A DNA stretch of 64,000 bases from Rhodospirillaceae bacterium (GCA_006969625.1 CP030885.1:2057430-2121429), one strand, 5' to 3'. Counted from the stretch's first letter, positions 46,404-56,114 are shown. Made by a program: numbers and translations. The notes: generated from the letters alone by a model not told the origin.

Positions 46404-47918
46404 ATGCTGGCGGGCGAGACGGCTCTGCTGACCTGCGCGGAGATGAGCCGGGCCGACGCGGCCGCGATCGCCCGCGGCGTGCCTGGCGCGAGTCTGATGC
46501 AGGCGGCGGGCGAGGCGATTGCTCGTGTCGTGCGTGCCCACTGGTCGCCTTGCAATCTTCTGGTTCTCTGTGGGCCGGGCAACAACGGAGGCGACGGCTT
46601 CGTCGCGGCCCGATTGCTGCGCGAGGCCGGTTGGCCGGTTCGCCTGATGCTGCTCGGCGCGCCGGACCGCCTGTCCGGCGATGCGGCCCACCACGCCGAC
46701 CTCTGGCCGGGCGAGGTGGAAGGCCTGAGCGAGCCGGCGGTGCGCGCTGCCGTCGGCGACTGGGCCGAACTGGCGATCGACGCCCTGTTCGGCGCCGGAC
46801 TGGCCCGTCCCCTGGAGGGCGCAGGGGCTGCGGCGGTCGAGGCACTCAACCGTTCGCGCTTACCCTGCGTGGCCGTCGACGTGCCGAGCGGCCTTTCAGG
46901 CGACAGCGGTGCGCCGATGGGGGAGATCTGCCTCACCGCCAGCCGCACCGTCACCTTCTTCCGACGCAAGCCGGGGCATCTGCTGCTGCCCGGCCGACAG
47001 CTCTGCGGGGCCGTCCATGTCGCGGACATCGGCATTCCCGCCTACGTTCTGGACACGGTACGCCCGACGGCATGGGAGAACGGGGCGGCGCTGTGGGGCG
47101 GCGCCCTGCGGTGGCGCCAAGCCGCCTCGCACAAGTACGACTTCGGTCACCTGCTGATCGCCGGGGGCGCCGTCATGACCGGCGCGGCCAAGCTGGCCGG
47201 CCGGGCAGCGCTGCGCTGTGGCGCGGGCCTGGTGTCGATCGCCGCGCCGGCCGACGCCCGGGCCGTTTACCAGCAGCGTCTCGACAGCCTGATCGTCCTG
47301 CCGGCCGAGACGGCCGAGGACTTTGCCGCGCTGCTGGCCGACCCGCGCAAGTCGGCCGTGCTGCTCGGGCCCGGGTTGGGCACGGACGAGGCCGCGCGGG
47401 CCCGGGTCGAGGCGGCGCTGACGACCGGGCGTCCGCTGCTGCTGGATGCCGATGCGCTGACCTGCTTCGCCGATGCGCCGGCTGCATTGGCGGCGCAGAT
47501 CCGCGGACCGCTCGTGGTGACCCCGCACGCCGGCGAGTTCGCGCGCCTGTTCGGTTCCCGAGAGGGCAACCGGCTAAGCTTGGCCCGCGCGGCGGCGCAC
47601 GAGCTGGGCGCCGTCGTCGTGTTCAAGGGCGCCGACTGCGTCGTCGCTGCACCCGACGGACGCGCGGCAGTCAACGCCAATGCGCCGCCGGAGCTCGCCA
47701 TCGCCGGCACGGGAGACGTCTTGAGCGGCATCGTGGCTGGGCTGCTGGCCCAGGGCTTGCCGGCCTTCGAGGCGGCGGCGGCCGGGGTCTGGATGCACGG
47801 CGCGGCGGCGAGCGGCTTCGGCCCGGGGCTGATCGCGGACGACCTGCCCGAACGGCTTCCCGCGGTGCTCGCTGGCCTGCAGGAGAAAGTCGGCCAAGCC
47901 GACGACCTTCGGGGTTGA
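46404..47918 (+). CDS. nnrD: Bifunctional NAD(P)H-hydrate epimerase/dehydratase
   Basis: 504-aa repair enzyme that restores damaged NAD(P)H hydrates. The N-terminal YjeF_N epimerase domain (about 1-215) has GPGNNGGDGFVAARLL and VAVDVPSGLSGDSGAP. The C-terminal ADP-dependent dehydratase domain has the PHAGEFARLFG segment, a VVFKGADCVVAAP segment and NANAPPELAIAGTGDVLSGIVAGLLAQG in parts. The ATG at 46404 (GAGGGGGGTGAG upstream) drops a basic non-family extension. It diverges from sorA across about 270 bp. Confidence 0.93.
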   Translation: MLAGETALLTCAEMSRADAAAIARGVPGASLMQAAGEAIARVVRAHWSPCNLLVLCGPGNNGGDGFVAARLLREAGWPVRLMLLGAPDRLSGDAAHHADLWPGEVEGLSEPAVRAAVGDWAELAIDALFGAGLARPLEGAGAAAVEALNRSRLPCVAVDVPSGLSGDSGAPMGEICLTASRTVTFFRRKPGHLLLPGRQLCGAVHVADIGIPAYVLDTVRPTAWENGAALWGGALRWRQAASHKYDFGHLLIAGGAVMTGAAKLAGRAALRCGAGLVSIAAPADARAVYQQRLDSLIVLPAETAEDFAALLADPRKSAVLLGPGLGTDEAARARVEAALTTGRPLLLDADALTCFADAPAALAAQIRGPLVVTPHAGEFARLFGSREGNRLSLARAAAHELGAVVVFKGADCVVAAPDGRAAVNANAPPELAIAGTGDVLSGIVAGLLAQGLPAFEAAAAGVWMHGAAASGFGPGLIADDLPERLPAVLAGLQEKVGQADDLRG

Positions 47919-48041
47919 AAATGCCGCTGCGGACTTGTTAACCAATCCTTCAGACAGACGTACGTACAGACGATTACGTGGAGTCCGCAAACCGGGCTCC
48001 ACGGGCCTTTCGCAAGCCTCAGGACCGCAAGGGACAGACGC

Positions 48042-48311
48042 GTGAGCCTGATCGATATTGTCGGAGGTCTGATCGGTCGCGGCGGGCGCTGGCAGGATGC
48101 GGTGCGCGCCGGCGCGGTGTTTCGGCGTCGCAACCCGAACGGCGTCGTCGAAACGGCGAAGGTGCTCGACGTGGTGCCGGATCCCCAGGGGATCGCGCAC
48201 GTCCACTACGAGCTGGAAGTCGCCAAGCACGATCGCCGGATCCTGGACGACCGCCGCACGCTCAATCTGGTCAGCTTCCACCAGGCCTTCGGCGAGCCGG
48301 TCGAGACCTGA
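48042..48311 (+). CDS. Small hypothetical protein, tandem paralogue A
   Basis: 89-aa protein with a GTG start (AAGGGACAG upstream). It shares with the next gene the pattern RRRN..VVETAKVLDVVPDPQGIAHVHYEL and RRTLNLVSFHQAFGE, so the two derive from a duplication. It appears cytosolic, basic at the start and without cysteines. No family is recognised. The gene lies between nnrD and its paralogue; a 151-bp spacer separates the two. Confidence 0.6.
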   Translation: MSLIDIVGGLIGRGGRWQDAVRAGAVFRRRNPNGVVETAKVLDVVPDPQGIAHVHYELEVAKHDRRILDDRRTLNLVSFHQAFGEPVET

Positions 48312-48462
48312 CCCATAGTCATGGTGCCGCGCCCGCCGGGCTCGCAGCCGGCGCAGGGCGCGTCCGTATCCGCACAGATCGGATTCCCCTAAAATGCTTT
48401 GCATCTCAGATAACTGAGGCGTAGTCTTGCGTCGTGGGGACAGCCTTTTGGGGGAAAGGCCG

Positions 48463-48765
48463 ATGGTGCTTAAGTTTCGTGGCGGCCGCCTCGATGCCGC
48501 AACCCTGGCGCAGCAGACCAAGGGCTTCTTCATTCGGCGCGGTCGCGGCTTCGAGTTCGTCCGCACCGGCGCCACCTTCAAACGCCGCTTGGACGACGCC
48601 TCTGTCGAGACGGCGCAGATCATCTCGATCGGGCCAGATCCCAGCGGCATTCCGCACGTCCGCTACAGGGCGGCGCTGGAGCGGCCGTTCCAAGGCCGCG
48701 TGGACACGGGCCCGCGCACCTTGAACCTGGCGAGCTTCACGGCCCGCTTCAGCGAGCGGGCCTGA
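48463..48765 (+). CDS. Small hypothetical protein, tandem paralogue B
   Basis: 100-aa protein paralogous to the 48042 gene: matched elements are SVETAQIISIGPDPSGIPHVRYRAAL and GPRTLNLASFTARFSER. Its N-terminal third carries FFIRRGRGFEFVRTGATFKRR. The ATG at 48463 has GGGGGAAAGG upstream; a TTG at 48427 is possible but less likely. Function is unknown. It ends just before the convergent LysR gene. Confidence 0.6.
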   Translation: MVLKFRGGRLDAATLAQQTKGFFIRRGRGFEFVRTGATFKRRLDDASVETAQIISIGPDPSGIPHVRYRAALERPFQGRVDTGPRTLNLASFTARFSERA

Positions 48766-48814
48766 AGGATCTCCGCCCATCCTCGGGCGAACGACGGCGC
48801 CGCAAGGTCAGCGG

Positions 48815-49672
48815 TCAGCGCGGCGATTCCAGGGCGTGCACGATGTGATCCGCCAGCCGCGCGCCGGCCGGCGAGAGGTTCGGCGCGCGCAGCAGGGCGA
48901 TCTCCGTATCGGCGAGGTCGGGCAGACCCGTCTCGCCGGCGAGCACGCGCAGCCGACCGGGCACCATGTCCTTCGGCAGCACCGTGACGCCGAGGCCCGC
49001 CTCGACCGCGGCGATGGCGCCCGCCAGGGAGGTGCTGGTGTAGGCAACGCGCCAGGGACGGCCGCTGCGGTCGAGCGCTTCGAGCGCGCGCTTGCGGTAG
49101 ACGCAGGGCTGCGGCGAGAGCACCAAGGGCAGCGGCTGGTCGGCGTCGAAGGCATAGCCGGAGCCGCCCGACCAGACCAGCGGCTCGCGCCAGACGCGCT
49201 CGCCCGCACCGGGACCTTCGCGATCGCGCTTGACCAGGACCAGATCGAAGTCGCCCCGCTCGAAGCCCTCCAGTAGCAGCACCGTAAGTTGGCAGTGCAC
49301 CTCGAGCGCGACGCGGGGATGGCTGCGCGCGAAGTCGGCCAGCACCCGGGGCAGGCGATGGGTGGCGAAGTCCTCCGGCGTGCCCAGGCGGACTCCGCCC
49401 TCGACCTCCGGTTCTGCCAGCGCCTCGCGCGCCTCTTCGGTCAGGGCCAGGATCCGGCGCGCGTAGCTGAGCAGCCGCTCGCCCTCGGCCGTCAGGCTGA
49501 CCTGGCGTCCGTCGCGCTCCAAGAGACGCTTGCCGAGGCCGTCCTCCAGGCGCTTGATCTGCAGGGAGATGGTCGACTGCGTGCGGCCGACGCGCTCGGC
49601 GGCACGCGTGAAGCCGCCCAGCTCGACGATGGCGACGAAGCTGCGCAGCAGATCCAGGTCCAGGGTTTGCAT
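48815..49672 (-). CDS. LysR-type transcriptional regulator
   Basis: 285-aa regulator with the LysR winged helix at the start (LDLLRSFVAIVELGGFTRAAERVGRTQSTISLQIKRLEDGLG in parts), and a periplasmic-binding-like effector domain with GTPEDFATHRLPRVLADF, LVLVKRDREG and AGLGVTVLPKDMVPGRL. It diverges from the ThDP enzyme across 168 bp, so it is the likely regulator of that gene; the promoters and an operator would overlap there. The inducer is unknown. Confidence 0.92.
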   Translation of the reverse strand: MQTLDLDLLRSFVAIVELGGFTRAAERVGRTQSTISLQIKRLEDGLGKRLLERDGRQVSLTAEGERLLSYARRILALTEEAREALAEPEVEGGVRLGTPEDFATHRLPRVLADFARSHPRVALEVHCQLTVLLLEGFERGDFDLVLVKRDREGPGAGERVWREPLVWSGGSGYAFDADQPLPLVLSPQPCVYRKRALEALDRSGRPWRVAYTSTSLAGAIAAVEAGLGVTVLPKDMVPGRLRVLAGETGLPDLADTEIALLRAPNLSPAGARLADHIVHALESPR

Positions 49673-49840
49673 GTATTCGATCCGCCGAAAATCGAGGGCA
49701 AGACCTATTTAGATTCTCAATGCGCTGAGCGGAAGAGGCGGGGTCCGCCGCGGCGCCGATCGCCGACGCCAATCTGGATGCCGCCCGTGCACCCGTCTAT
49801 AAGGTGCGCTCAGACCCCGTCACACCGAAGAGACGCCTCC

Positions 49841-52318
49841 ATGAGTTCCTCGACCGCTTCGCAGCCGCTGTCCGTCGACGAGTCCGACATCGCCGCCCGG
49901 CATGCCGGTCCGGTCGCCGATCTGCAAACGCTGGAGCTGCTGCGGGCCCTGGAGCGCAAGATCCTCTGGCTGTCGAGCTGGACGATCCACAACGCCAACC
50001 ACATGCGGGAGTCCCGCGACGGGCTGAAGGTCGGCGGCCACCAGGCCTCCTCGGCCTCGCTGGTCACGCTGATGACCGCGCTCTACTTCGAGGTGCTGCG
50101 TCCCGAGGACCGGGTGGCGGTCAAGCCGCACGCCAGCCCGGTGTTCCACGCCATCCAGTACCTGCTGGGCAATCAGAGCGTGGAGGCGCTCAAGCGCTTC
50201 CGGGCCTTCGGCGGCGCGCAGTCCTACCCCTCGCGCACCAAGGACGCCGATGACGTCGACTTCTCGACCGGCTCGGTCGGTCTCGGCGTGGCGATGACCT
50301 CCTTCGCCAGCCTGGTCCAGGACTACGTGGCGCTGAAGGACATGTTGCCCGAAGGTCGACAGCCTGGACGCATGGTGGCCCTGGTGGGCGACGCGGAACT
50401 CGACGAAGGCAACGTCTACGAAGCGCTGCTGGAGGGCTGGAAGCACGACGTCCGGAACGTCTGGTGGGTCATCGACTACAACCGCCAGAGCCTGGACTCG
50501 GTGGTCACCGACCGCCTGTTCGGCCAGATCGACCAGCTCTTCCACACCATGGGCTGGCGGGTCGTCACCTTGAAGTACGGCAAGCGCCTGCAGGCCGCCT
50601 TCGCGCAGCCCGGCGGCGACGCCTTGCGCCAGTGGATCGACGACTGCCCTAACTCGCTCTACTCGGCGCTGGTCTATAAGGGCGGTGCCGCCTGGCGCGC
50701 ACACCTGCAACGCGACCTGGGCGACGAGGCGGGCATCCGGGCGCTTCTGGAGGCGTACGACGACGCATCGCTGCATGACCTCATGACCAATCTCGCCGGG
50801 CACGACCTGGAGGCGGTGCTGGAGGCCTTCCGCGCCGTCGAGGCGGATGCGGCCGCCGGCGACGACCGCCCGACGTGCTTTATCGCCTACACGATCAAGG
50901 GCAGGGGGCTGCCCTTTGCCGGCCATAAGGACAACCACGCCGGCCTGATGAACCCCGAGCAGATGGATGCCTTCCGAGAAGCCAACCGCGTGCCGGAGGG
51001 ACAGGAGTGGGAGCGCTTCGCCGGTCTGGAGGTTTCCGCCGACGCGCTCCAGGGCTTCCTCGACCGGGTTGCCTTCAACGCGCGTGGCGCCCGGCGCTAC
51101 GCCGCGCCCTACATCGAGGTCCCGACGCTGCCGCGGCCGGAGGGCGCACGCCTGTCGACCCAGGAGGGCTTCGGTCGGATTCTGGCGGACCTGGCGCGCG
51201 AGGACAGCGCGCTGTCGCGGCGCCTCGTGACCACCTCCCCGGACGTTACGGTCTCGACCAACCTCGGCGGCTGGGTCAACCGACGCGGTATTTTCGACCG
51301 GCATCCGCGCGAAGACGTCTTCAAGGAGGAGAAGGTGGTCTCGGCCCAGCGCTGGGGCATGTCGCCGAACGGGCAGCACCTGGAACTGGGCATTGCCGAG
51401 AACAACTTCTTCATCTTGCTGGCCGCGCTCGGTCTCAGCCACTCCCTGTTCGGCAGCCGGCTGCTGCCGATCGGCACGCTCTACGACCCCTTCATCGCGC
51501 GCGGCCTGGATGCGCTGAACTACGCCTGCTACCAGGACGCCCGATTCATCGTTGTGGCGACGCCCTCCGGCATCACGTTGGCGCCGGAAGGCGGCGCGCA
51601 CCAATCGGTCGGCACGCCGTTGATCGGCATGGCGCAGGACGGCTTGGCCAGTTTCGAGCCGGCCTATGTCGACGAGCTGACGGCGATCCTGCAGTGGTCC
51701 TTCGACTACCTGCAGCGTGACGACGCGCACCCGGGTCGCGACGCCCTGCCGGGCACCGACTGGCTGCGCGATTCCCAGGGCGGCTCGGTCTACCTGCGTC
51801 TGTCGACCCGCGGCCTGGACCAGCCGGAGCGGCCGATGACGCCGGGGCTGGCCCGCGACGTGGTCACCGGCGGCTACTGGCTGCGGCCGCCGGGCGAGGG
51901 CGCCGAACTCGCCATCGTCTTCACCGGTGCAATCGCGCCGGAGGCGATCGCGGCCTGGGAGCAGGCAGTCGAGGAGGTGCCGGGGGCCGGCCTGCTGTGC
52001 GTCACCTCGGCCGACCGCCTGAACGCCGAATGGTCGGCTGCCGAGCAGGCGCGCCAGCAGGGCGTCTTCGGAGCCTCCAGCCATGTCGAGGAGCTTTTGC
52101 GCCCCTTGGCGCGCGACGCCGCACTGGTCACCGTCCTGGACGGCCACCCGGCGACCCTGGCCTGGCTGGGCTCCGTGCGCGGCCAGAAGGTGCAGGCGCT
52201 GGGCGTCGAGCACTTCGGCCAGTCGGGCGACCTGCCCGATCTCTACGCCAGGTATCGGATCGACAGCGCAGCGATCCTGGATGCCTGTGCCGCCGGCCTG
52301 CTGGCGCGTTGTCTCTAG
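49841..52318 (+). CDS. Homodimeric 2-oxo-acid dehydrogenase E1 / transketolase-family ThDP enzyme
   Basis: 825-aa enzyme in the AceE-like/transketolase superfamily. The ThDP motif GDAELDEGNVYEALLEG to VIDYNRQSLD lies at about 182-215, the catalytic glutamate is in LGIAENNFF near 520, and THNANHMRESRDG-type WTIHNANHMRES and GGHQASSASLVTLMTALYFE are near the start. Substrate is not certain: pyruvate or 2-oxobutyrate (MdeB-like) are candidates. No E2 or E3 genes are nearby. A divergent LysR gene suggests substrate-induced expression. The ATG at 49841 has a weak GAAGAG site. Confidence 0.75.
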   Translation: MSSSTASQPLSVDESDIAARHAGPVADLQTLELLRALERKILWLSSWTIHNANHMRESRDGLKVGGHQASSASLVTLMTALYFEVLRPEDRVAVKPHASPVFHAIQYLLGNQSVEALKRFRAFGGAQSYPSRTKDADDVDFSTGSVGLGVAMTSFASLVQDYVALKDMLPEGRQPGRMVALVGDAELDEGNVYEALLEGWKHDVRNVWWVIDYNRQSLDSVVTDRLFGQIDQLFHTMGWRVVTLKYGKRLQAAFAQPGGDALRQWIDDCPNSLYSALVYKGGAAWRAHLQRDLGDEAGIRALLEAYDDASLHDLMTNLAGHDLEAVLEAFRAVEADAAAGDDRPTCFIAYTIKGRGLPFAGHKDNHAGLMNPEQMDAFREANRVPEGQEWERFAGLEVSADALQGFLDRVAFNARGARRYAAPYIEVPTLPRPEGARLSTQEGFGRILADLAREDSALSRRLVTTSPDVTVSTNLGGWVNRRGIFDRHPREDVFKEEKVVSAQRWGMSPNGQHLELGIAENNFFILLAALGLSHSLFGSRLLPIGTLYDPFIARGLDALNYACYQDARFIVVATPSGITLAPEGGAHQSVGTPLIGMAQDGLASFEPAYVDELTAILQWSFDYLQRDDAHPGRDALPGTDWLRDSQGGSVYLRLSTRGLDQPERPMTPGLARDVVTGGYWLRPPGEGAELAIVFTGAIAPEAIAAWEQAVEEVPGAGLLCVTSADRLNAEWSAAEQARQQGVFGASSHVEELLRPLARDAALVTVLDGHPATLAWLGSVRGQKVQALGVEHFGQSGDLPDLYARYRIDSAAILDACAAGLLARCL

Positions 52319-52325
52319 CGGCGCC

Positions 52326-53042
52326 TCAGCCGAGGCCGTCGCGCAGGCGTGCGGTATCGGCGAAGTAGACGAAGCTTTGCTTTTCGGCGACTTCGGCGCC
52401 GAGCCCTTCCAGCCATGGCCGGAAACCGGCCTCCTGGTTCTTCAGCGAGAGCTTTAGAAGCAGGCGGCCATCCGGCCGGAGCAGGTTGGTGGCGACGTCG
52501 CGGAGGAAAAAGCCCCATTCGGGCTCCTTCCACTGGTGCGGGCGCTTGTTGAACACCGTCATCAGCGCAGTGACCAGGTCGAAGCGGCCGCGCCCCAGGG
52601 CGACCGGCGTCATCGCCTGGACGATCAGCCTCTCGCGGTCCAGCCCGTGCAGTGCGACCAGCGCCTCGTACATCGGATTGACCGCGGTATCGGTGATCAC
52701 CACCTCGTGGCCGAGGCTGCGCAGGACGACGGCGAAAAGGCCGTTGCCGCCGCCGATGTCGAGGACCCGCTGCGGCGGCGCTTCGTGCAGGCCGAAGCGC
52801 TCGGCGATGTCCATTTTCGACTTCAGCCAGTAGGGCAGGTCCAGGAACTTGCGTTCCCTATGAATGGCGCTGTCGTCGAGGAAGCGTCGCTGCAGGGCGT
52901 CGTAAGCCGCGAAGTCGAGGTCCGCGAGGACACGCTCCAGGACCGCGATGCGCCACGAGCCGGGCTTTCGCGCTTTCAGCTCGGCGAGCTGCTGAACCAG
53001 GTTCGGGTAGGCGGGCCGCCCGGCTTGGATCTTCTCGTTCAT
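52326..53042 (-). CDS. Class I SAM-dependent methyltransferase
   Basis: 238-aa enzyme with the SAM motif VLDIGGGNGLFAVVLRSLGHEV, an acidic VVITDTAVNPMYEALVALHG, GRFDLVTALMTVFNKRP and LLRPDGRLLLKLSL. The N-terminal third (from NEKIQAGRPAYPNLVQQLAE to KFLDLPYWLKSKMDIAERFG) is not typical of a named family. It converges on the ThDP gene (7 bp between the stops). The substrate is unknown. Confidence 0.78.
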   Translation of the reverse strand: MNEKIQAGRPAYPNLVQQLAELKARKPGSWRIAVLERVLADLDFAAYDALQRRFLDDSAIHRERKFLDLPYWLKSKMDIAERFGLHEAPPQRVLDIGGGNGLFAVVLRSLGHEVVITDTAVNPMYEALVALHGLDRERLIVQAMTPVALGRGRFDLVTALMTVFNKRPHQWKEPEWGFFLRDVATNLLRPDGRLLLKLSLKNQEAGFRPWLEGLGAEVAEKQSFVYFADTARLRDGLG

Positions 53043-53180
53043 CTGGCGGCCTTCTTCGCGACTCGGTTGGGCCAGCGGATGTAACGACGGGCGGCACCGT
53101 CACTTCAAGCCCGCTTGCCCTCGAAACTGGGCCAAACAGGAGCCTGCCGCGGTGCGCCCGGCAAAGCCCGCGGGCCTCGC

Positions 53181-53209
53181 TTGTCGCGCGGAAAGCGCGC
53201 GTGCTATAG
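53181..53209 (+). promoter_or_regulatory. Candidate promoter of tRNA-Leu
   Basis: TTGTCG at 53181-53186 and CTATAG at 53204-53209 are separated by 17 bp, with a 73-nt leader to the tRNA. It resembles the promoter pattern before tRNA-Pro. Confidence 0.55.
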
Positions 53210-53281
53210 GTCCGCGCCCTTTCGCGCGGGAGGGCGGAGGACTAGCTAGAGCGCGGTGGTCGGTGCGTGCGCGGTGCGCAG

Positions 53282-53366
53282 GCGGGCGTGGCGGAATTGG
53301 TAGACGCGCCAGGTTTAGGTCCTGGTGGCTTCGGCCGTGGGAGTTCAAGTCTCTCCGCCCGCACCA
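53282..53366 (+). tRNA. tRNA-Leu (TAG)
   Basis: Acceptor GCGGGCG/CGCCCGC, anticodon stem CCAGG/CCTGG with loop TTTAGGT (anticodon TAG at 53316-53318), a long variable arm containing GGCTTCGGCC as in type II tRNAs, and encoded CCA. It reads leucine CUN codons and is followed 70 bp later by tig. Confidence 0.96.
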
Positions 53367-53435
53367 ACGCTGCCGGCGTACGATGGTCGTCGAAACTCCG
53401 GAATCGCCAGACCTAGAGGCTTTGGGACACAGGAC

Positions 53436-54893
53436 ATGCAGGTTACCGAGACGAACAGCGAGGGGCTGAAGCGCGAATTCACCATCGTGCTGAGCGCCCA
53501 GGACATCGACGAAAAGGTCGACACGCGTCTGGCGGAGCTGGCGAAGACCGCGCGCATCCCGGGCTTTCGGCCCGGCAAGGTGCCGGCCTCGCTGATGAAG
53601 AAGCGCTACGGCCAGGCGGTCATGGGCGAGGTGCTCGAGCAGGCGCTGCAGGACAGCAGCCAGCAGGCGATGACCGAGCGCGACATCACCCCGGCGCTGC
53701 AGCCGAAGGTGGAGGTGACCAGCTTCGAGCCGGGCCAGGATCTCGAATACAAGATCGAGATCGAGGTGATGCCGGATATCGAGCCGATGGACTTCTCCAA
53801 GCTGTCGCTCGAGACGGTCGAGATCGAGGTCCCCGATGCCGAGGTCGAAGAGACACTGGGGCGCCTGGCGAGCCAGCAGAAGAAGACCGAACCGCTGAGC
53901 GAGGCACGACCCTCGCAGAGCGGCGACGTGGTGGTCATCGACTTCAAGGGCTCGGTCGACGGCGAGACCAAGCCCGGCATGGAGGGCGAGGACCATCACC
54001 TCGAGCTTGGCTCCAACCAGTTCATCGCCGGCTTCGAGGACCAGCTCGTCGGCCTCGACAAGGGCGCCGAGACCACGGTGACCGTCACCTTCCCACAGGA
54101 GTACGTCAACGACGAGCTGGCCGGGCGCGAGGCGAAGTTCGAAGTCACGGTCAAGGACATCCTGGCCAGCGTGCCGACCGCCCTCGACGACGAGATGGCC
54201 AAGGCCTATGGCGCCGAGAGCCTGGAAGACCTGAAGGAGAAGATCCGCGACAGCCTGGACCAGCAGTACCAGCAGATGACGCGCAGCCGCACCAAGCGCA
54301 GCCTGCTGGACAAGCTGGCCGAGAACCATGATTTCCCGGTGCCGTCCGGGATGGTCGAGCTGGAGTTCGAGCAGATCTGGAAGCAGGTCGAGGCGGATCG
54401 CGAGAAGGGGGAGCTCGATCCCGACGATCAAGGCAAGGACGAGGAGACCCTGAAGCGCGAGTACCGCGACATCGCCGAGCGGCGCGTGCGCCTGGGCCTG
54501 CTGCTCAGCGAGGTCGGCAAGCGCAACGAAATCGACGTCAGCCAGGACGACCTTAACCGCGCCCTGATTGCCGAGGCACAGAAATACCCCGGCCAGGAGC
54601 GGGAGGTCATCGACTTCTTCCAGAAGAACCCGCAGGCGCTGGCCAACCTGCGCGCGCCGCTGTTCGAGGACAAGGTGGTCGACTTCATCCTCGACCTGGC
54701 CGACGTGGCCGTCCGCAAGGTCAGCCCGGACGAGCTGAAGCGGGAGCTCGACGCCGAAGCGGAATCGGGCGCGGCGGGCGAGGGCGAGGGCGAGGCCAAG
54801 CCGAAGAAGAAGGCGACCGCCAAGAAAGAGGCACCGGCCAAGAAGGCGGCCGGCGAAAGCGGGGCCGAGGCCGGCGGCGGCGAGGGCGCCTGA
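53436..54893 (+). CDS. tig: Trigger factor
   Basis: Ribosome-bound chaperone and peptidyl-prolyl isomerase. The 485-aa product has the ribosome-binding tail IPGFRPGKVPASLMKKRYG, an FKBP domain (about 155-240: SQSGDVVVIDFKGSVDGE, QFIAGFEDQLVG), and a helical C-terminal chaperone domain. It ends with a Lys/Ala-rich tail (KKKATAKKEAPAKKAAG) usual in alphaproteobacteria. The ATG at 53436 with AGGA upstream is chosen over one 37 codons earlier that overlaps the tRNA. It is followed by clpP. Confidence 0.95.
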   Translation: MQVTETNSEGLKREFTIVLSAQDIDEKVDTRLAELAKTARIPGFRPGKVPASLMKKRYGQAVMGEVLEQALQDSSQQAMTERDITPALQPKVEVTSFEPGQDLEYKIEIEVMPDIEPMDFSKLSLETVEIEVPDAEVEETLGRLASQQKKTEPLSEARPSQSGDVVVIDFKGSVDGETKPGMEGEDHHLELGSNQFIAGFEDQLVGLDKGAETTVTVTFPQEYVNDELAGREAKFEVTVKDILASVPTALDDEMAKAYGAESLEDLKEKIRDSLDQQYQQMTRSRTKRSLLDKLAENHDFPVPSGMVELEFEQIWKQVEADREKGELDPDDQGKDEETLKREYRDIAERRVRLGLLLSEVGKRNEIDVSQDDLNRALIAEAQKYPGQEREVIDFFQKNPQALANLRAPLFEDKVVDFILDLADVAVRKVSPDELKRELDAEAESGAAGEGEGEAKPKKKATAKKEAPAKKAAGESGAEAGGGEGA

Positions 54894-54945
54894 ACGCACG
54901 CGCGGCGGTGGCCGCCCGCTGAGGTCGGCCGCCCCGCCGGCGGCG

Positions 54946-54974
54946 CTTGAGACGGCGCGGCCGGCGGTCTATAT
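54946..54974 (+). promoter_or_regulatory. Heat-shock-like promoter of clpP
   Basis: CTTGAG at 54946-54951, then 17 bp, then CTATAT at 54969-54974. This fits the alphaproteobacterial RpoH-type pattern (CTTGAA-like and CTATAT-like boxes), 112 bp upstream of the clpP start. Confidence 0.5.
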
Positions 54975-55085
54975 CGCGGTGTCGAATAGGGGCGGCGCGG
55001 CAGCCTGCCGTGCGATCCGCCCCTCCCGACAAACGGACCAAGGCGTTTGCCGATCTCTCGGAGATCGGCGGACGGAGCAGGAGCG

Positions 55086-55766
55086 ATGATGGGCGAACGC
55101 GATCCGCACGATCTCTACATGAACACGCTGGTGCCGATGGTGGTCGAGCAGACCAACCGCGGCGAGCGCGCCTACGACATCTACTCGCGCCTGCTGAAGG
55201 AGCGGATCATCTTCATCACCGGTCCGATCCACGACCAGGTGGCGAGCCTAGTGTGCGCCCAACTGCTGCATCTGGAGTCGGAGAACCCGAAGAAGGACGT
55301 GGCGATGTACATCAACTCGCCCGGCGGCGTGGTCACCTCCGGCCTGGCGATGTACGACACCATGCAGTACATCCGCCCCGACGTCTCCACCGTGTGCATC
55401 GGTCAGGCGGCCTCGGCCGGCTCGCTGCTGCTGTGTGCCGGCGCCCGCGACAAGCGCTTTTCGCTGCCCAATGCCAAGATCATGGTGCACCAGCCCTCGG
55501 GCGGCTTTCAGGGACAGGCGACCGACATCGAGATTCACGCCCGCGAGATCCTCGCCACCCGCCAGCGGCTCAACGAGATCTACGTTCACCACACGGGCCA
55601 GGATATCGGCGTCATCGAAGACGCCATGGAGCGCGACCGCTTCATGACGCCGGCCGAGGCCAAGGACTTCGGCCTGATCGACCAGGTGGTCTCCCAGCGG
55701 CCGCTGCCCGAAGGCTCGCCGCCGAGCGCCGGCAGCGGCAACGGCGACGCCAAGGGCGAGGGCTGA
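55086..55766 (+). CDS. clpP: ATP-dependent Clp protease proteolytic subunit
   Basis: 226-aa serine peptidase that forms a tetradecameric chamber with ClpX or ClpA. The catalytic triad is Ser110 in [11 protein letters not shown], His135 in IMVHQPSGG, and Asp in [13 protein letters not shown]. The start is ATG-ATG at 55086/55089, preceded by AGGAG. The C-terminal tail is Gly/Ser-rich ([16 protein letters not shown]). It follows tig by 192 bp, and clpX starts 348 bp later. Confidence 0.97.
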   Translation: MMGERDPHDLYMNTLVPMVVEQTNRGERAYDIYSRLLKERIIFITGPIHDQVASLVCAQLLHLESENPKKDVAMYINSPGGVVTSGLAMYDTMQYIRPDVSTVCIGQAASAGSLLLCAGARDKRFSLPNAKIMVHQPSGGFQGQATDIEIHAREILATRQRLNEIYVHHTGQDIGVIEDAMERDRFMTPAEAKDFGLIDQVVSQRPLPEGSPPSAGSGNGDAKGEG

Positions 55767-56114
55767 GCCGGCGCCGCACGGCAGGGGCCGGGAGGGGGCT
55801 CTTCGGCGAATTTAACCCTTGGGCAAGGCGTGCGGGGCAGACTGGCGAGGTCTGCGGCCCCAGTCGTGCGCTCGCTCTGGCGCGTGCCGCGGCAGCCGCA
55901 GACCGGGCCGACGGCGGGAGACGTGCCACGAAAGCGTCACGGAAAATGCTTTGGGCCCTTGGCCCCCGGCGAAACGGGACCCACGTCAAGGCGGTCCCGG
56001 AGCGGCGTAGGCGCTTGGCGCCGGGGCGCCGCGGGCACGAGTTTGACGTTGTGCCCTTACGGTGCGTCTGTCTAACATGACCGGCGCGGAACCAAGGACG
56101 CGTAAGCGAGCATC
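55767..56114. other. clpP-clpX spacer, no gene seen
   Basis: This 348-bp gap has no convincing coding sequence. A TTGACG at 56043-56048 lacks a well-placed -10. Longer than the usual clpP-clpX spacing, it may hold a clpX promoter. Confidence 0.3.
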
